The position numbers were made by a program, and so were the translations under genes. Positions 1 through 6,654 of a stretch of DNA of 17,157 nucleotides are shown piece by piece; positions within the stretch are counted from its first letter, which is position 1, and each line of letters starts with the position of its first letter. This DNA comes from Lachnospiraceae bacterium (GTDB taxonomy: Bacteria > Bacillota > Clostridia > Lachnospirales > Lachnospiraceae), in NCBI GenBank assembly GCA_021199405.1, contig JAJQID010000013.1, positions 1 through 17,157 of the forward strand, written 5' to 3'. Below the pieces are notes generated by a model. That model worked only from the letters and a program-made list of their open reading frames with translations, had not been told where the DNA came from and did not search any database.

Positions 1-1
1 G

Positions 2-403
2 CGGCTGGCTGTGGCCCAGGGAATGAAGGTTCTCTACTGTATCGGTGAGAAGAGTGAGGAGCAGGAAAAATGGTGGGAAGTGCTGGGCGCACAGCTGGAA
101 ATCGGCCTTGACGGCGTGGACAAAAGCCAGGTTGTCATAGGATACGAGCCGGTCTGGTCCATCGGTCCGGGCAAAACGCCTGCGGACAGGCCGTATATCA
201 CAAAGATCGCCAGGTTCATTAAGGAAGCGACCGGCGGCATCGACGTGGTGTATGGGGGCGGCCTGAAGACAGACAATGCCGAAATGCTTGCTTCTATCCC
301 GGAGATTGACGGCGGACTGATCGCACTGACAAGATTTTCCGGGGAGATCGGTTTTTATCCGGAGGAATACCTTGAGATTATCCGGATTTACCTTGGAAAA
401 TAA
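2..403 (+). CDS. Triosephosphate isomerase family protein, 5'-truncated by the window
   Basis: The reading frame is open from base 2 to the TAA at 401-403, so the gene begins outside the window; the GTG at base 11 is an internal valine, not a start. The fragment covers the C-terminal half of a TIM barrel. Visible landmarks are a CIGE segment near the start, the YEPVW motif holding the catalytic glutamate, a loop-6-like GPGKT, and YGGGLKTDN where the family usually has YGGS-(V/I)-KP-N. The family interconverts ketose and aldose phosphates such as dihydroxyacetone phosphate and glyceraldehyde 3-phosphate. The end of the barrel (DGGLIALTRFSG) departs from the usual DGALVGGASL, suggesting a paralogue acting on another phosphosugar, as known for tetrulose-phosphate isomerases, rather than the glycolytic enzyme. 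This substrate idea is inference. A LarA-like gene follows 64 bp later, probably in the same operon. Confidence 0.85.
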   Translation, partial: RLAVAQGMKVLYCIGEKSEEQEKWWEVLGAQLEIGLDGVDKSQVVIGYEPVWSIGPGKTPADRPYITKIARFIKEATGGIDVVYGGGLKTDNAEMLASIPEIDGGLIALTRFSGEIGFYPEEYLEIIRIYLGK

Positions 404-467
404 GCTGCCGCATGTCGCCATTGAAATATTGGGGATATGACAACAGTATCATAGAAGGGAGAAAAAC

Positions 468-1967
468 ATGAAACTTGATTTTGAATACGGCAATGGCATG
501 ATGAGCGCCGAACTGCCTGACAGCACAGATATCTTTATTCCCGGGGAGACCGTGCCGGATCCGCCCTGTCTGCCTCAGGACTGGGACAGCCTTTACAACG
601 CTACCCTGGAGTCTATCCGAAATCCCATCGGGATGCCCACGCTGACCGAACTGGCAAAGCCCGGCGACAGGGTCGTCATTGTTATCCCCGATATTGTCAA
701 GGGCGGCAATCAGCCCACCTCTCACAGAAAGGTATCCATCCGGGCCTGCCTGGATGAGCTGTACAGTGTTGGTGTGGAGAAAAAGGATATTCTTCTTTTA
801 TTTTCCAACGGCCTTCATCCAAGGGCTACTGTGCCGGAAATGAGAACCATTTTAGGAGAGCAGCTGTTCAATGAGTTTTACCACACCGGACAGATTACAA
901 GTCATGATTCTGAGGATTATGATCATCTGGTGGACATTGGGTATACCGCCAATGGCGATCATGTGATTATGAATAAATATGTCTATGACGCGGATGTGGC
1001 CATTCTTATCGGACATACCCAGGGCAACCCATACGGAGGGTATTCCGGCGGCTACAAGCACTGTGCCACAGGAATTTCTCACTGGCGGAGCATCGCGGCT
1101 CATCATGTGCCGGAGGTGATGCACAGACCTGATTTTGTGCCTGTTTCCACCCATTCGGAGATGCGCAGCAAATTCGACCAGCAGGGAATGCTGATGGAAG
1201 AAAAAATGGGCAAGAAATTCTTCTGCTGTGACGCGGTTCTGGATACCAAATCCCGGCAGATTGCCATTTTTTCCGGCTATGCCAAAGAGCTGCAGCCTGT
1301 CAGCTGGGCTGTAGCAGATAAGCGGACCTATGTTCACTGGGCGGAGAAAAAATACGACGTGGTGGTGTTTGGCATGCCCACCAATTTTCATTACAGCGAC
1401 GGCATGGGCACCAATCCCATTCAGATGATGCAGGCTCTGTCTGCTCAGGTGATCCGCCACAAGAGAGTTCTGGCCGACCACTGTGTATTCATTGTCCCCT
1501 CCATCTGCGATGGCTGGTTCCATGACGAGAGATGGCCTTATCTGAGGGAACTGTATGAAATGTTCCAGCATGACTATATGCAGATTCTGCCGGACATGAA
1601 CCGCTATGGGGAGTATTTTGCCACCAACGCGGAGTATATCCGCAAGTACCGTTACGCCAATGCTTTTCATCCCTTCCATGGCTTTTCCATGATGTCCTGT
1701 GGGCATATTGCGGAGATGAATACTTCGGCAATCTACATTGTGGGGGCAAGGGAGCCGGGGATCGCCAGAGGCATGGGGCTGAAAACCAGGGCCACCGTGG
1801 AGGAAGCTCTGGAGGACGCCAAAAAGAAGATTGTGGGCGACAATCCCAACATTCTGGCGCTGCCAAGGGCGTTTACCACCACTGCGGTTCATCTGTGCAT
1901 GAAGGATCCCTCTCAGAACAGTCATACCCGGGACGGCGCCACGGCAGGGCATCCCTGCTGTGGGTAA
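468..1967 (+). CDS. LarA-like (DUF2088) lactate racemase/epimerase family protein
   Basis: This is a 499-aa protein with an AGAAGGGAG ribosome binding site ahead of ATG 468. It resembles the LarA family, whose founder is a lactate racemase using a nickel pincer nucleotide cofactor attached to a lysine; family members racemize or epimerize various 2-hydroxy acids. Matching landmarks are a D75 segment (VIPDIVKGG, where LarA has a D-x-T-R type motif, so the arginine is replaced), NGLHPRAT with H117, the cofactor-lysine motif GGYSGGYKH with K197, and AAHH at 211-213. It is longer than LarA (about 425 aa). Substrate cannot be told; the altered motif and the adjacent TIM-family gene argue for a sugar acid or related compound rather than lactate. 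No cofactor-synthesis genes (larB, larC, larE) lie in the window, so they must be elsewhere if the enzyme is active. Confidence 0.8.
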   Translation: MKLDFEYGNGMMSAELPDSTDIFIPGETVPDPPCLPQDWDSLYNATLESIRNPIGMPTLTELAKPGDRVVIVIPDIVKGGNQPTSHRKVSIRACLDELYSVGVEKKDILLLFSNGLHPRATVPEMRTILGEQLFNEFYHTGQITSHDSEDYDHLVDIGYTANGDHVIMNKYVYDADVAILIGHTQGNPYGGYSGGYKHCATGISHWRSIAAHHVPEVMHRPDFVPVSTHSEMRSKFDQQGMLMEEKMGKKFFCCDAVLDTKSRQIAIFSGYAKELQPVSWAVADKRTYVHWAEKKYDVVVFGMPTNFHYSDGMGTNPIQMMQALSAQVIRHKRVLADHCVFIVPSICDGWFHDERWPYLRELYEMFQHDYMQILPDMNRYGEYFATNAEYIRKYRYANAFHPFHGFSMMSCGHIAEMNTSAIYIVGAREPGIARGMGLKTRATVEEALEDAKKKIVGDNPNILALPRAFTTTAVHLCMKDPSQNSHTRDGATAGHPCCG

Positions 1968-2056
1968 CTGTAAAAGGGATGAAGCGGTGACAGAGTGGAA
2001 ATATTTTCAAAAATGTCAGACAATTAGAAAATCTTAACAATTATTTTATGATTAAA

Positions 2057-2083
2057 TTAGCACTCGACACTTGACAGTGCTAA
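2057..2083 (+). promoter_or_regulatory. CIRCE operator (HrcA binding site)
   Basis: The left arm TTAGCACTC (2057-2065), a 9-bp spacer and the right arm CAGTGCTAA (2075-2083) match the CIRCE consensus TTAGCACTC-N9-GAGTGCTAA with one mismatch at the first base of the right arm. It overlaps the -35 element of the hsp20 promoter, so bound HrcA would block RNA polymerase. HrcA itself is not in the window. Confidence 0.92.
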
Positions 2084-2099
2084 CAACAAGTGATATAAC
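2071..2099 (+). promoter_or_regulatory. Promoter of hsp20 (sigma-A type)
   Basis: TTGACA (2071-2076), a 17-bp spacer and TATAAC (2094-2099) give a near-consensus vegetative promoter. The predicted start near 2106 leaves a leader of about 60 nt before the hsp20 ATG. The -35 hexamer is inside the CIRCE element. Confidence 0.85.
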
Positions 2100-2164
2100 A
2101 CATATAGAACAAAAGGAAAGAAAGCCAGAGTTCAAAATTAATAACAGAACAGGAGTGATTCATT

Positions 2165-2629
2165 ATGTTGATGCCAAGTGTTTATAGAAGAAATTTATGG
2201 GATGAGTTTTTTGATGATTTCGAGAACGAGGTAGAAGATGAGTTCTTCCACCCGGCAAGGAGAGGACATCATGGTCGTGGAAATGCCGCTGACATGATGA
2301 GAACGGATGTCAAAGAAAAGGATTCAAACTATGAGGTTACAATGAACCTGCCTGGCATCCAGAAGGAAAACGTGAAGATACAGCTTGAGGATGGCTATCT
2401 GACCGTAGCGGCGACAAGCGATACCAACAATGACCAGAAGGATGACAATGGTAAGTATATTCGACGTGAACGTTATGTTGGCTCCTACAGCCGTTCCTTC
2501 TATGTAGGTGAGGACGTGAAAAAGGAGGATATCAAGGCGAAGTTTGAAAATGGCACTTTGATCCTGACCGTACCGAAGAAAGAGGAACAGCCGGCAGTTG
2601 AAGAGAACCATTATATTGAAATCGAATGA
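2165..2629 (+). CDS. Small heat shock protein, Hsp20/alpha-crystallin family
   Basis: This is a 154-aa ATP-independent holdase chaperone of the cytoplasm, which binds unfolding proteins under stress and hands them to the DnaK system. The N-terminal 40 residues are acidic and aromatic, as is usual for the variable arm. The alpha-crystallin domain spans roughly 45-140, with LPGIQKENVKI (62-72) and the diagnostic FENGTLILTVPK (127-138). The C-terminal tail carries an I-x-I motif (IEI, 151-153) used for oligomer assembly. AGGAGTG at 2151 is a good ribosome binding site for ATG 2165. The gene is monocistronic: it has its own CIRCE-controlled promoter and is followed by two hairpins. Control by HrcA is inferred from the operator. 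Confidence 0.95.
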   Translation: MLMPSVYRRNLWDEFFDDFENEVEDEFFHPARRGHHGRGNAADMMRTDVKEKDSNYEVTMNLPGIQKENVKIQLEDGYLTVAATSDTNNDQKDDNGKYIRRERYVGSYSRSFYVGEDVKKEDIKAKFENGTLILTVPKKEEQPAVEENHYIEIE

Positions 2630-2643
2630 TTTTTGAAAAACAG

Positions 2644-2673
2644 GGGATACGGCCGTTCGCCGGGGCGTATCCC
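2644..2673 (+). terminator. Hairpin downstream of hsp20
   Basis: GGGATACG (2644-2651) pairs with CGTATCCC (2666-2673) around a GC-rich loop 15 bp after the hsp20 stop. There is no clear T-tract, so it may be an RNA 3'-end stabilizer or a weak terminator. Its arm sequence recurs in the next hairpin. Confidence 0.5.
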
Positions 2674-2716
2674 TGATTACACAGTTCCCGGCGTTTGAAA
2701 TACATCTTATCCCCGC

Positions 2717-2763
2717 AATCCCCGTATCCGGCAGTGAAAATTTTGCAGCTGGATACGGGGATT
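2717..2763. terminator. Perfect 13-bp inverted repeat, probable terminator
   Basis: AATCCCCGTATCC (2717-2729) and GGATACGGGGATT (2751-2763) are perfect inverted copies separated by 21 bp that include the palindrome AAAATTTT. The downstream TGTATTTAT is a weak T-rich tail. This is the likely main 3' end of the hsp20 transcript. Confidence 0.6.
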
Positions 2764-2797
2764 GTATTTATGAGGAAAATTCTCACAGCATTTTCCC

Positions 2798-2826
2798 TTG
2801 CCTGTATTCCCTTAACATGTTAATAT
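2798..2826 (+). promoter_or_regulatory. Probable promoter of the small gene at 2858
   Basis: TTGCCT (2798-2803), a 17-bp spacer and TAATAT (2821-2826) each match 4 of 6 consensus bases. Position and spacing fit the gene starting at 2858. Confidence 0.4.
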
Positions 2827-2857
2827 AAGCGCAAAATAAGAGAAATGGAGAAAGTAC

Positions 2858-3133
2858 ATGAAAAAATATACATCTGCTCAGAGAAGCATTTATTCGTATG
2901 ACATTGGCGAGGGATATACCCTGATGAATGTACTGTACAAAAATGAGGAAGGAAAAACGGAAGCGATAGATACATACATAGGCATTGACCGGGATGGATT
3001 TTCCTGTGTGGGGCATTCAGAGGGTCTGGCAAAACCGGGTGTTCTTTTTCGCTATTCCGATTACACAAGAATGATTGCGGCGCAAATGCCTCTGTTGATG
3101 GATATGTTTCTGGAAAACACAAAGAGTCAGTAA
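2858..3133 (+). CDS. Small protein of unknown function (91 aa)
   Basis: I do not recognise this family. The protein starts at ATG 2858 behind a GGAG at about 2846 and ends with TAA at 3131-3133. It is soluble in appearance, with no signal peptide or membrane segment, and is mixed alpha/beta in style: an N-terminal half with aromatic strand-like stretches (YTLMNVLY, AIDTYIGID) and a C-terminal helix (YTRMIAAQMPLLMDMFLE). It is framed by its own promoter-like sequence and by a good terminator right after the stop, which argues that it is a genuine single-gene unit between hsp20 and the CinA-like gene. The opposite strand here is also open, but without ribosome binding sites or recognisable products. 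Confidence 0.7.
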   Translation: MKKYTSAQRSIYSYDIGEGYTLMNVLYKNEEGKTEAIDTYIGIDRDGFSCVGHSEGLAKPGVLFRYSDYTRMIAAQMPLLMDMFLENTKSQ

Positions 3134-3148
3134 GCGTTTCAGAGGAGA

Positions 3149-3186
3149 ACCGGCACTGCAGCAAAGACTGAAGTGCCGGTGTTTTG
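3149..3186 (+). terminator. Intrinsic terminator after the small gene
   Basis: ACCGGCACT (3149-3157) pairs perfectly with AGTGCCGGT (3172-3180) and is followed by GTTTTGG. This separates the small gene from the downstream CinA-like gene. Confidence 0.75.
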
Positions 3187-3205
3187 GATATTTCGGAGGA
3201 AAGTG

Positions 3206-3712
3206 ATGAAAGAATATAATGAAAAAGTCATACGTGAAGAATATACATCCTTAACGCGCACTCTGATTCAAAAGGGCTTAACAATCACGTCAATGGAAAG
3301 CGCAACTTCAGGACAGATTGCCTCTTTGATTACCGATACAGAAGGTTCATCAGCAATATTTAAGGGAGCTTTTATCACTTACAGTAATGAAGCAAAAATC
3401 AGGATGGGCGTCCCGGCGGAAATCATCGAAAAGTACACAGTTTATTCCAAAGAGACAGCAGCTGCCATGGCAGAATTGTGCCGCAGGGAGTTTCAGGCTG
3501 ACATCGGGATTGGTGTAACCGGGACTATGGGAAACGTTGACCCGGCCAATGAAGAGGCATCCGAGCCAGGAAAAGTGTTTTTTGCTATCAGCACACAGGA
3601 TGGCACGGAAAGCTGTGACATTGAAATTCCGCTCCAGCCATCAAGGCTGATGTATAAGCTGGCGGCAGCTGATGAGATTTACAGAGTTTTGATTGAAGGT
3701 GTGTTGAAATAA
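3206..3712 (+). CDS. Stand-alone CinA C-terminal (PncC-type) domain protein
   Basis: This 168-aa protein has the size of a single CinA-C/PncC domain, whose characterised members deamidate nicotinamide mononucleotide in NAD salvage. ATG 3206 is chosen because CGGAGG sits just before it; a GTG at 3173 lies inside the preceding terminator. Family landmarks: MESATSG (30-36) in place of the usual AESCTGG, GSSAIFKGAFITYSNEAK (48-64) matching the G-S-S/F-x-G-x-x-x-Y-x-N-x-x-K region, the invariant-type E31-S32 and K64, and VTGTMG (104-109) in place of VTGIAGP. The motif changes (second glycine of TGG to serine, altered TGIAGP loop) mark a divergent branch; whether it retains amidase activity is open. 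Downstream lie the tocopherol-cyclase-like gene (83 bp away) and guanine deaminase, possibly one transcript. Confidence 0.8.
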   Translation: MKEYNEKVIREEYTSLTRTLIQKGLTITSMESATSGQIASLITDTEGSSAIFKGAFITYSNEAKIRMGVPAEIIEKYTVYSKETAAAMAELCRREFQADIGIGVTGTMGNVDPANEEASEPGKVFFAISTQDGTESCDIEIPLQPSRLMYKLAAADEIYRVLIEGVLK

Positions 3713-3795
3713 GATTACCATAGATGAACTGCACATAGAAGCGAATCGATAATTTATGCAGAGACGGAAGTGGCTTTTCATCAGGAGGAAACGAA

Positions 3796-4923
3796 ATGAG
3801 CTTTGATATCAAAAATCCGAAGAAAAACGAGTACATGCTGACTGGCTCATTGGCCAGGAAAGGCTATGACTGGTGGTGGCATTCTTTCACGGCGATTAAT
3901 GAGGCAACGGGAGAGGAAAAACCATTTTTTATCGAATTTTTCCTGTGCAATCCGGAGTTGGCTGAAGACGAACCGGTTTTGGGGCAGCTTGCGGGCAATA
4001 AACATAAAAAGCCGTCCTATCTGATGGTGAAGGCCGGGACATGGGGTGCAGATCACTGCCAGCTGCACAGGTTCTTCTCACTGAAGGATGTGAAAATTGG
4101 AAAAAAAGCCCCCTATTTCGTATTGGCGCAGGATTGCTTCTCCTCAGATACAAAACTGAGCGGCAGCATTATGATCACCAGGGAAGAAGCCAAAGCCCAT
4201 CCGGAGTGGATGTGTGATTCCGGAGAAATATCATGGGAGCTTACCATCGACAAACAGATTGCATTCAACGTGGGCTATGGTACAGGTAAGCTGTTCCGGT
4301 TCCTGAAAGCCTTTGAAATGTACTGGCATGCGGAAGGGATGAAGAGCGCTTACAGCGGAACGGTTTCGTTCAATGGTGAGATTTACCATGTGATCCCGGA
4401 ACGAAGCTATGGCTACGCTGATAAAAACTGGGGCAGAAATTTTACCTCTCCCTGGCTGTGGCTCTCCTCCAGTCATCTGGTCAGCAACCTGACCGGAAAA
4501 ACGCTGAATAACAGTGTGTTTGATATCGGCGGCGGCAGGCCGAAAATTTATTTTGTCCCGCTTAACAGGATTTTGCTTGGCGCCTTTTATTATGAAGGGA
4601 CTCCGTACGAATACAATTTTTCAAAGTTCTGGACTGGAAGCAAAACAAAGTTTGCCTGCAGGGAAACAACAGACGAAATTCAGTGGAATGTCCGCCTGGA
4701 AAATAACCACAGCATTATGGAAACGAAGGTGAGGTGCAGAAAGTCGGAGATGCTTCTGGTCAACTACGAGTCTCCGGATGGCCAAAAGAGACATAACCGG
4801 CTCTGGAATGGAGGCAATGGCACTGGGCGGATCAGGCTGTATAAGAAAGAAAACGGTGAAAAAGTGCTGATTGATGATATCAAGGCGTACAATATCGGAT
4901 GTGAGTATGGAGAGTATTGCTGA
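3796..4923 (+). CDS. Tocopherol cyclase-like family protein
   Basis: This 375-aa protein matches the bacterial branch of the tocopherol cyclase family (PF14249 type). Characteristic stretches are GYDWWWHSF (23-31), KKPSYLMVKAGTWG (71-84), FEMYWHAEGMKSAY (173-186), GYADKNWG (206-213), FTSPWLWLSSS (216-226), FDIGGGRPK (242-250) and the EYNFSKFW segment (272-279). In plants and cyanobacteria the family closes the chromanol ring of tocopherol; the Gram-positive anaerobe members have no proven substrate, since these organisms do not make tocopherol. There is no signal peptide. AGGAGG at about 3783 supports ATG 3796. It lies 71 bp before guanine deaminase and after the CinA-like gene. The family call is confident; the reaction is unknown. 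Confidence 0.85.
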   Translation: MSFDIKNPKKNEYMLTGSLARKGYDWWWHSFTAINEATGEEKPFFIEFFLCNPELAEDEPVLGQLAGNKHKKPSYLMVKAGTWGADHCQLHRFFSLKDVKIGKKAPYFVLAQDCFSSDTKLSGSIMITREEAKAHPEWMCDSGEISWELTIDKQIAFNVGYGTGKLFRFLKAFEMYWHAEGMKSAYSGTVSFNGEIYHVIPERSYGYADKNWGRNFTSPWLWLSSSHLVSNLTGKTLNNSVFDIGGGRPKIYFVPLNRILLGAFYYEGTPYEYNFSKFWTGSKTKFACRETTDEIQWNVRLENNHSIMETKVRCRKSEMLLVNYESPDGQKRHNRLWNGGNGTGRIRLYKKENGEKVLIDDIKAYNIGCEYGEYC

Positions 4924-4994
4924 TTCCGTTCCGAAGATGAAAAGGAGCTGATTAATCTGTGAACCTGATATTTGAAACGTAAAGGAGTAAAAAG

Positions 4995-6293
4995 TTGGAT
5001 TGTTTTTTATTAAAAGGAAACGTGCTTTACAGCTCATCCATGGAAAAAATAGAAGTCTGTCCCAACAGCTTTCTTGTCTGCGAGGATGGAATATGCCGGG
5101 GAGCTTTCGCAGAACTGCCGGACAGGTACAAAGCATTTCCGGTGTATGATTATGGGGATAAACTGATTATCCCAGGACTTACAGATCTGCATATTCATGC
5201 GCCTCAGTTTGCGTTCCGCGGGATGGACATGGACCTGGAGCTGATGGAATGGCTGCAGTGCTGCGCATTTCCGGAGGAAATCAAGTATGCAGATATCAGC
5301 TACGCGCAAAAAGCGTACTCAATCTTTGCACAGACCCTGAGGGAGAGTGCTACAACAAGGGCCGTGATTTTTGCGACAGTCCACCAAAAGGCGACAGAGC
5401 TGCTGATGGAACTGCTGGAAAATACAGGACTGATCACTTATGTGGGAAAGGTCTGCATGGATCAGAATGCGCCAGAGGGTTTGAGAGAAAAAAGCGCTGA
5501 GGCTTCGGCTTTTGACACGATAGAATGGCTTAACCATGTTTCCGGTAAATATCAACGTACCAGACCAATACTGACGCCCCGCTTTATTCCCGCATGCTCC
5601 GGAAAGCTGCTGGAAGAACTGGGAAAAATCAGAAGGGCATACGACCTGCCTGTGCAGTCCCATTTATCCGAAAACCCGGAGGAGATTGAACTGGTGCAGA
5701 GTCTGTTTCCGGAATCTCTGTTTTATGGCGACTGTTACGACCATTATAATTTGTTCGGCAGTAAGCCGGGCACCTGCTTCGGCGGGCAGACAGTTATGGC
5801 GCATTGTGTGTATTCCTCCGGGGCAGAAATGGAGCTGATGAAAAGAAATGATGTGATGGCAGCGCATTGCCCGGCGTCAAATATGAATCTGTCATCAGGG
5901 ATCGCCCCGGTCAGAAAGTATCTTGATATGGGAATCAGAGTGGGTCTGGGAAGTGATGTGGCCGGAGGACAGACAGAGTCCATTTTCCGGGCAATGACGG
6001 ATGCTATTCAGGTTTCAAAAATGTACTGGCGCCTTGTTGACCGGAATACAAAGCCACTGACCTTCGAAGAGGCGTTTTATATGGCAACTGCCGGAGGAGG
6101 TCAGTTCTTCGGCAGGGTGGGCAAGTTTGAAGAGGGGTATGAATTCGACGCGCTTGTCCTGAATGATGAGAAGCTGCCGCATCCTCAGGAGCTTTCGCCC
6201 CGCCAGAGGCTGGAACGGTTTGCATACCTCGGCGGAGATATGACCGAAATTGAAGCCAAATATGTGGCAGGCAGGGAAATCCGGCTTCACTGA
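4995..6293 (+). CDS. guaD: Guanine deaminase (amidohydrolase superfamily)
   Basis: This 432-aa protein converts guanine to xanthine and ammonia in purine catabolism, using one zinc in a TIM-barrel amidohydrolase. Metal and catalytic residues are visible in order: HIHAPQ (H66, H68), PRF (195-197), QSHLSE (H223, E226), MAHC (H270) and GSDVAGG (D321). The HxHAPQ and PRF motifs are typical of guanine deaminase rather than chlorohydrolases or cytosine deaminase. The start is a TTG at 4995, chosen because AAAGGAG (4981-4987) lies seven bases before it and the N-terminal beta-sandwich then has normal length; ATG 5040 would cut it. No xanthine dehydrogenase or purine permease is present in the window. 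Confidence 0.9.
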   Translation: MDCFLLKGNVLYSSSMEKIEVCPNSFLVCEDGICRGAFAELPDRYKAFPVYDYGDKLIIPGLTDLHIHAPQFAFRGMDMDLELMEWLQCCAFPEEIKYADISYAQKAYSIFAQTLRESATTRAVIFATVHQKATELLMELLENTGLITYVGKVCMDQNAPEGLREKSAEASAFDTIEWLNHVSGKYQRTRPILTPRFIPACSGKLLEELGKIRRAYDLPVQSHLSENPEEIELVQSLFPESLFYGDCYDHYNLFGSKPGTCFGGQTVMAHCVYSSGAEMELMKRNDVMAAHCPASNMNLSSGIAPVRKYLDMGIRVGLGSDVAGGQTESIFRAMTDAIQVSKMYWRLVDRNTKPLTFEEAFYMATAGGGQFFGRVGKFEEGYEFDALVLNDEKLPHPQELSPRQRLERFAYLGGDMTEIEAKYVAGREIRLH

Positions 6294-6514
6294 CGGCAGT
6301 GAATTATCTGCTGGTGATAATACTCTCCACATAAATCTGAATGTCGGCCAGCAATTTTACAAAATCCTTGTGCATTGCCCAAGGTGGCCCGCAAAATGAA
6401 GTGCAAAATAGATTTGAAGGGATATTTTTCACCGGATATTATTGATTCAATAAGTGAAAATTTCCAAAAAAACAGAAAGATATTTGTGAAATTATACAAA
6501 TCTGCAAAAAAGTA
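6294..6514. other. Intergenic region between guaD and the PTS promoter
   Basis: I see no gene here. It holds a short inverted repeat CCTTG/CAAGG (6366-6384) and a compound hairpin at 6426-6460, in which TTTTCAC pairs with GTGAAAA and the inner TTATTG pairs with CAATAA. Either could end the guaD transcript, but neither has a strong T-tract. Confidence 0.5.
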
Positions 6515-6543
6515 TTGACAATTGTGCGATAAATTTATATCAT
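6515..6543 (+). promoter_or_regulatory. Promoter of the antiterminator/PTS operon
   Basis: TTGACA (6515-6520), a 17-bp spacer and TATCAT (6538-6543) form a strong vegetative promoter. The predicted start near 6550 precedes the RAT element by about 20 nt. I found no convincing catabolite-repression (cre) site beside it. Confidence 0.8.
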
Positions 6544-6569
6544 AAACACATAATTTAATGATTATTTAA

Positions 6570-6597
6570 GGATTGTTACTCTCCGGGAGGCATCACC
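6570..6597 (+). promoter_or_regulatory. RAT (ribonucleic antiterminator) for a LicT/BglG-type protein
   Basis: GGATTGTTACT (6570-6580), a 7-nt centre and AGGCATCACC (6588-6597) closely match the known bgl-type RAT, which has GGATTGTTACT and AGGCAAAACC. Its 3' half is the 5' arm of the following terminator, so bound antiterminator protein and terminator folding are mutually exclusive. Confidence 0.92.
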
Positions 6598-6629
6598 TTT
6601 TATATAAGGGGTGCTTTCTGGATTTTTTT
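6583..6629 (+). terminator. Regulated intrinsic terminator overlapping the RAT
   Basis: CCGGGAGGCA (6583-6592) pairs, using G-T wobbles, with TGCTTTCTGG (6612-6621). The inner CACCTT pairs with AAGGGG, with one mismatch and one bulged base. Seven T residues follow (6623-6629). The competition with the RAT is the classic antitermination arrangement. Confidence 0.9.
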
Positions 6630-6654
6630 ATTCAAAAGGAAGGAGGCTGGTATT

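Noticed and set aside
852..1952. 366-aa open frame on the - strand opposite the LarA-like gene
   Set aside because: It has no ribosome binding site and low-complexity histidine-rich translation; it mirrors the codon pattern of a well-supported gene on the other strand.
3173..3205. GTG start that would extend the CinA-like protein by 11 residues
   Set aside because: It lies within the stem of the preceding terminator and lacks a ribosome binding site; ATG 3206 has a good one.
5249..5500. Second-frame 83-aa open frame inside guanine deaminase
   Set aside because: It is fully embedded in a strongly supported gene and has no independent start signal or domain.
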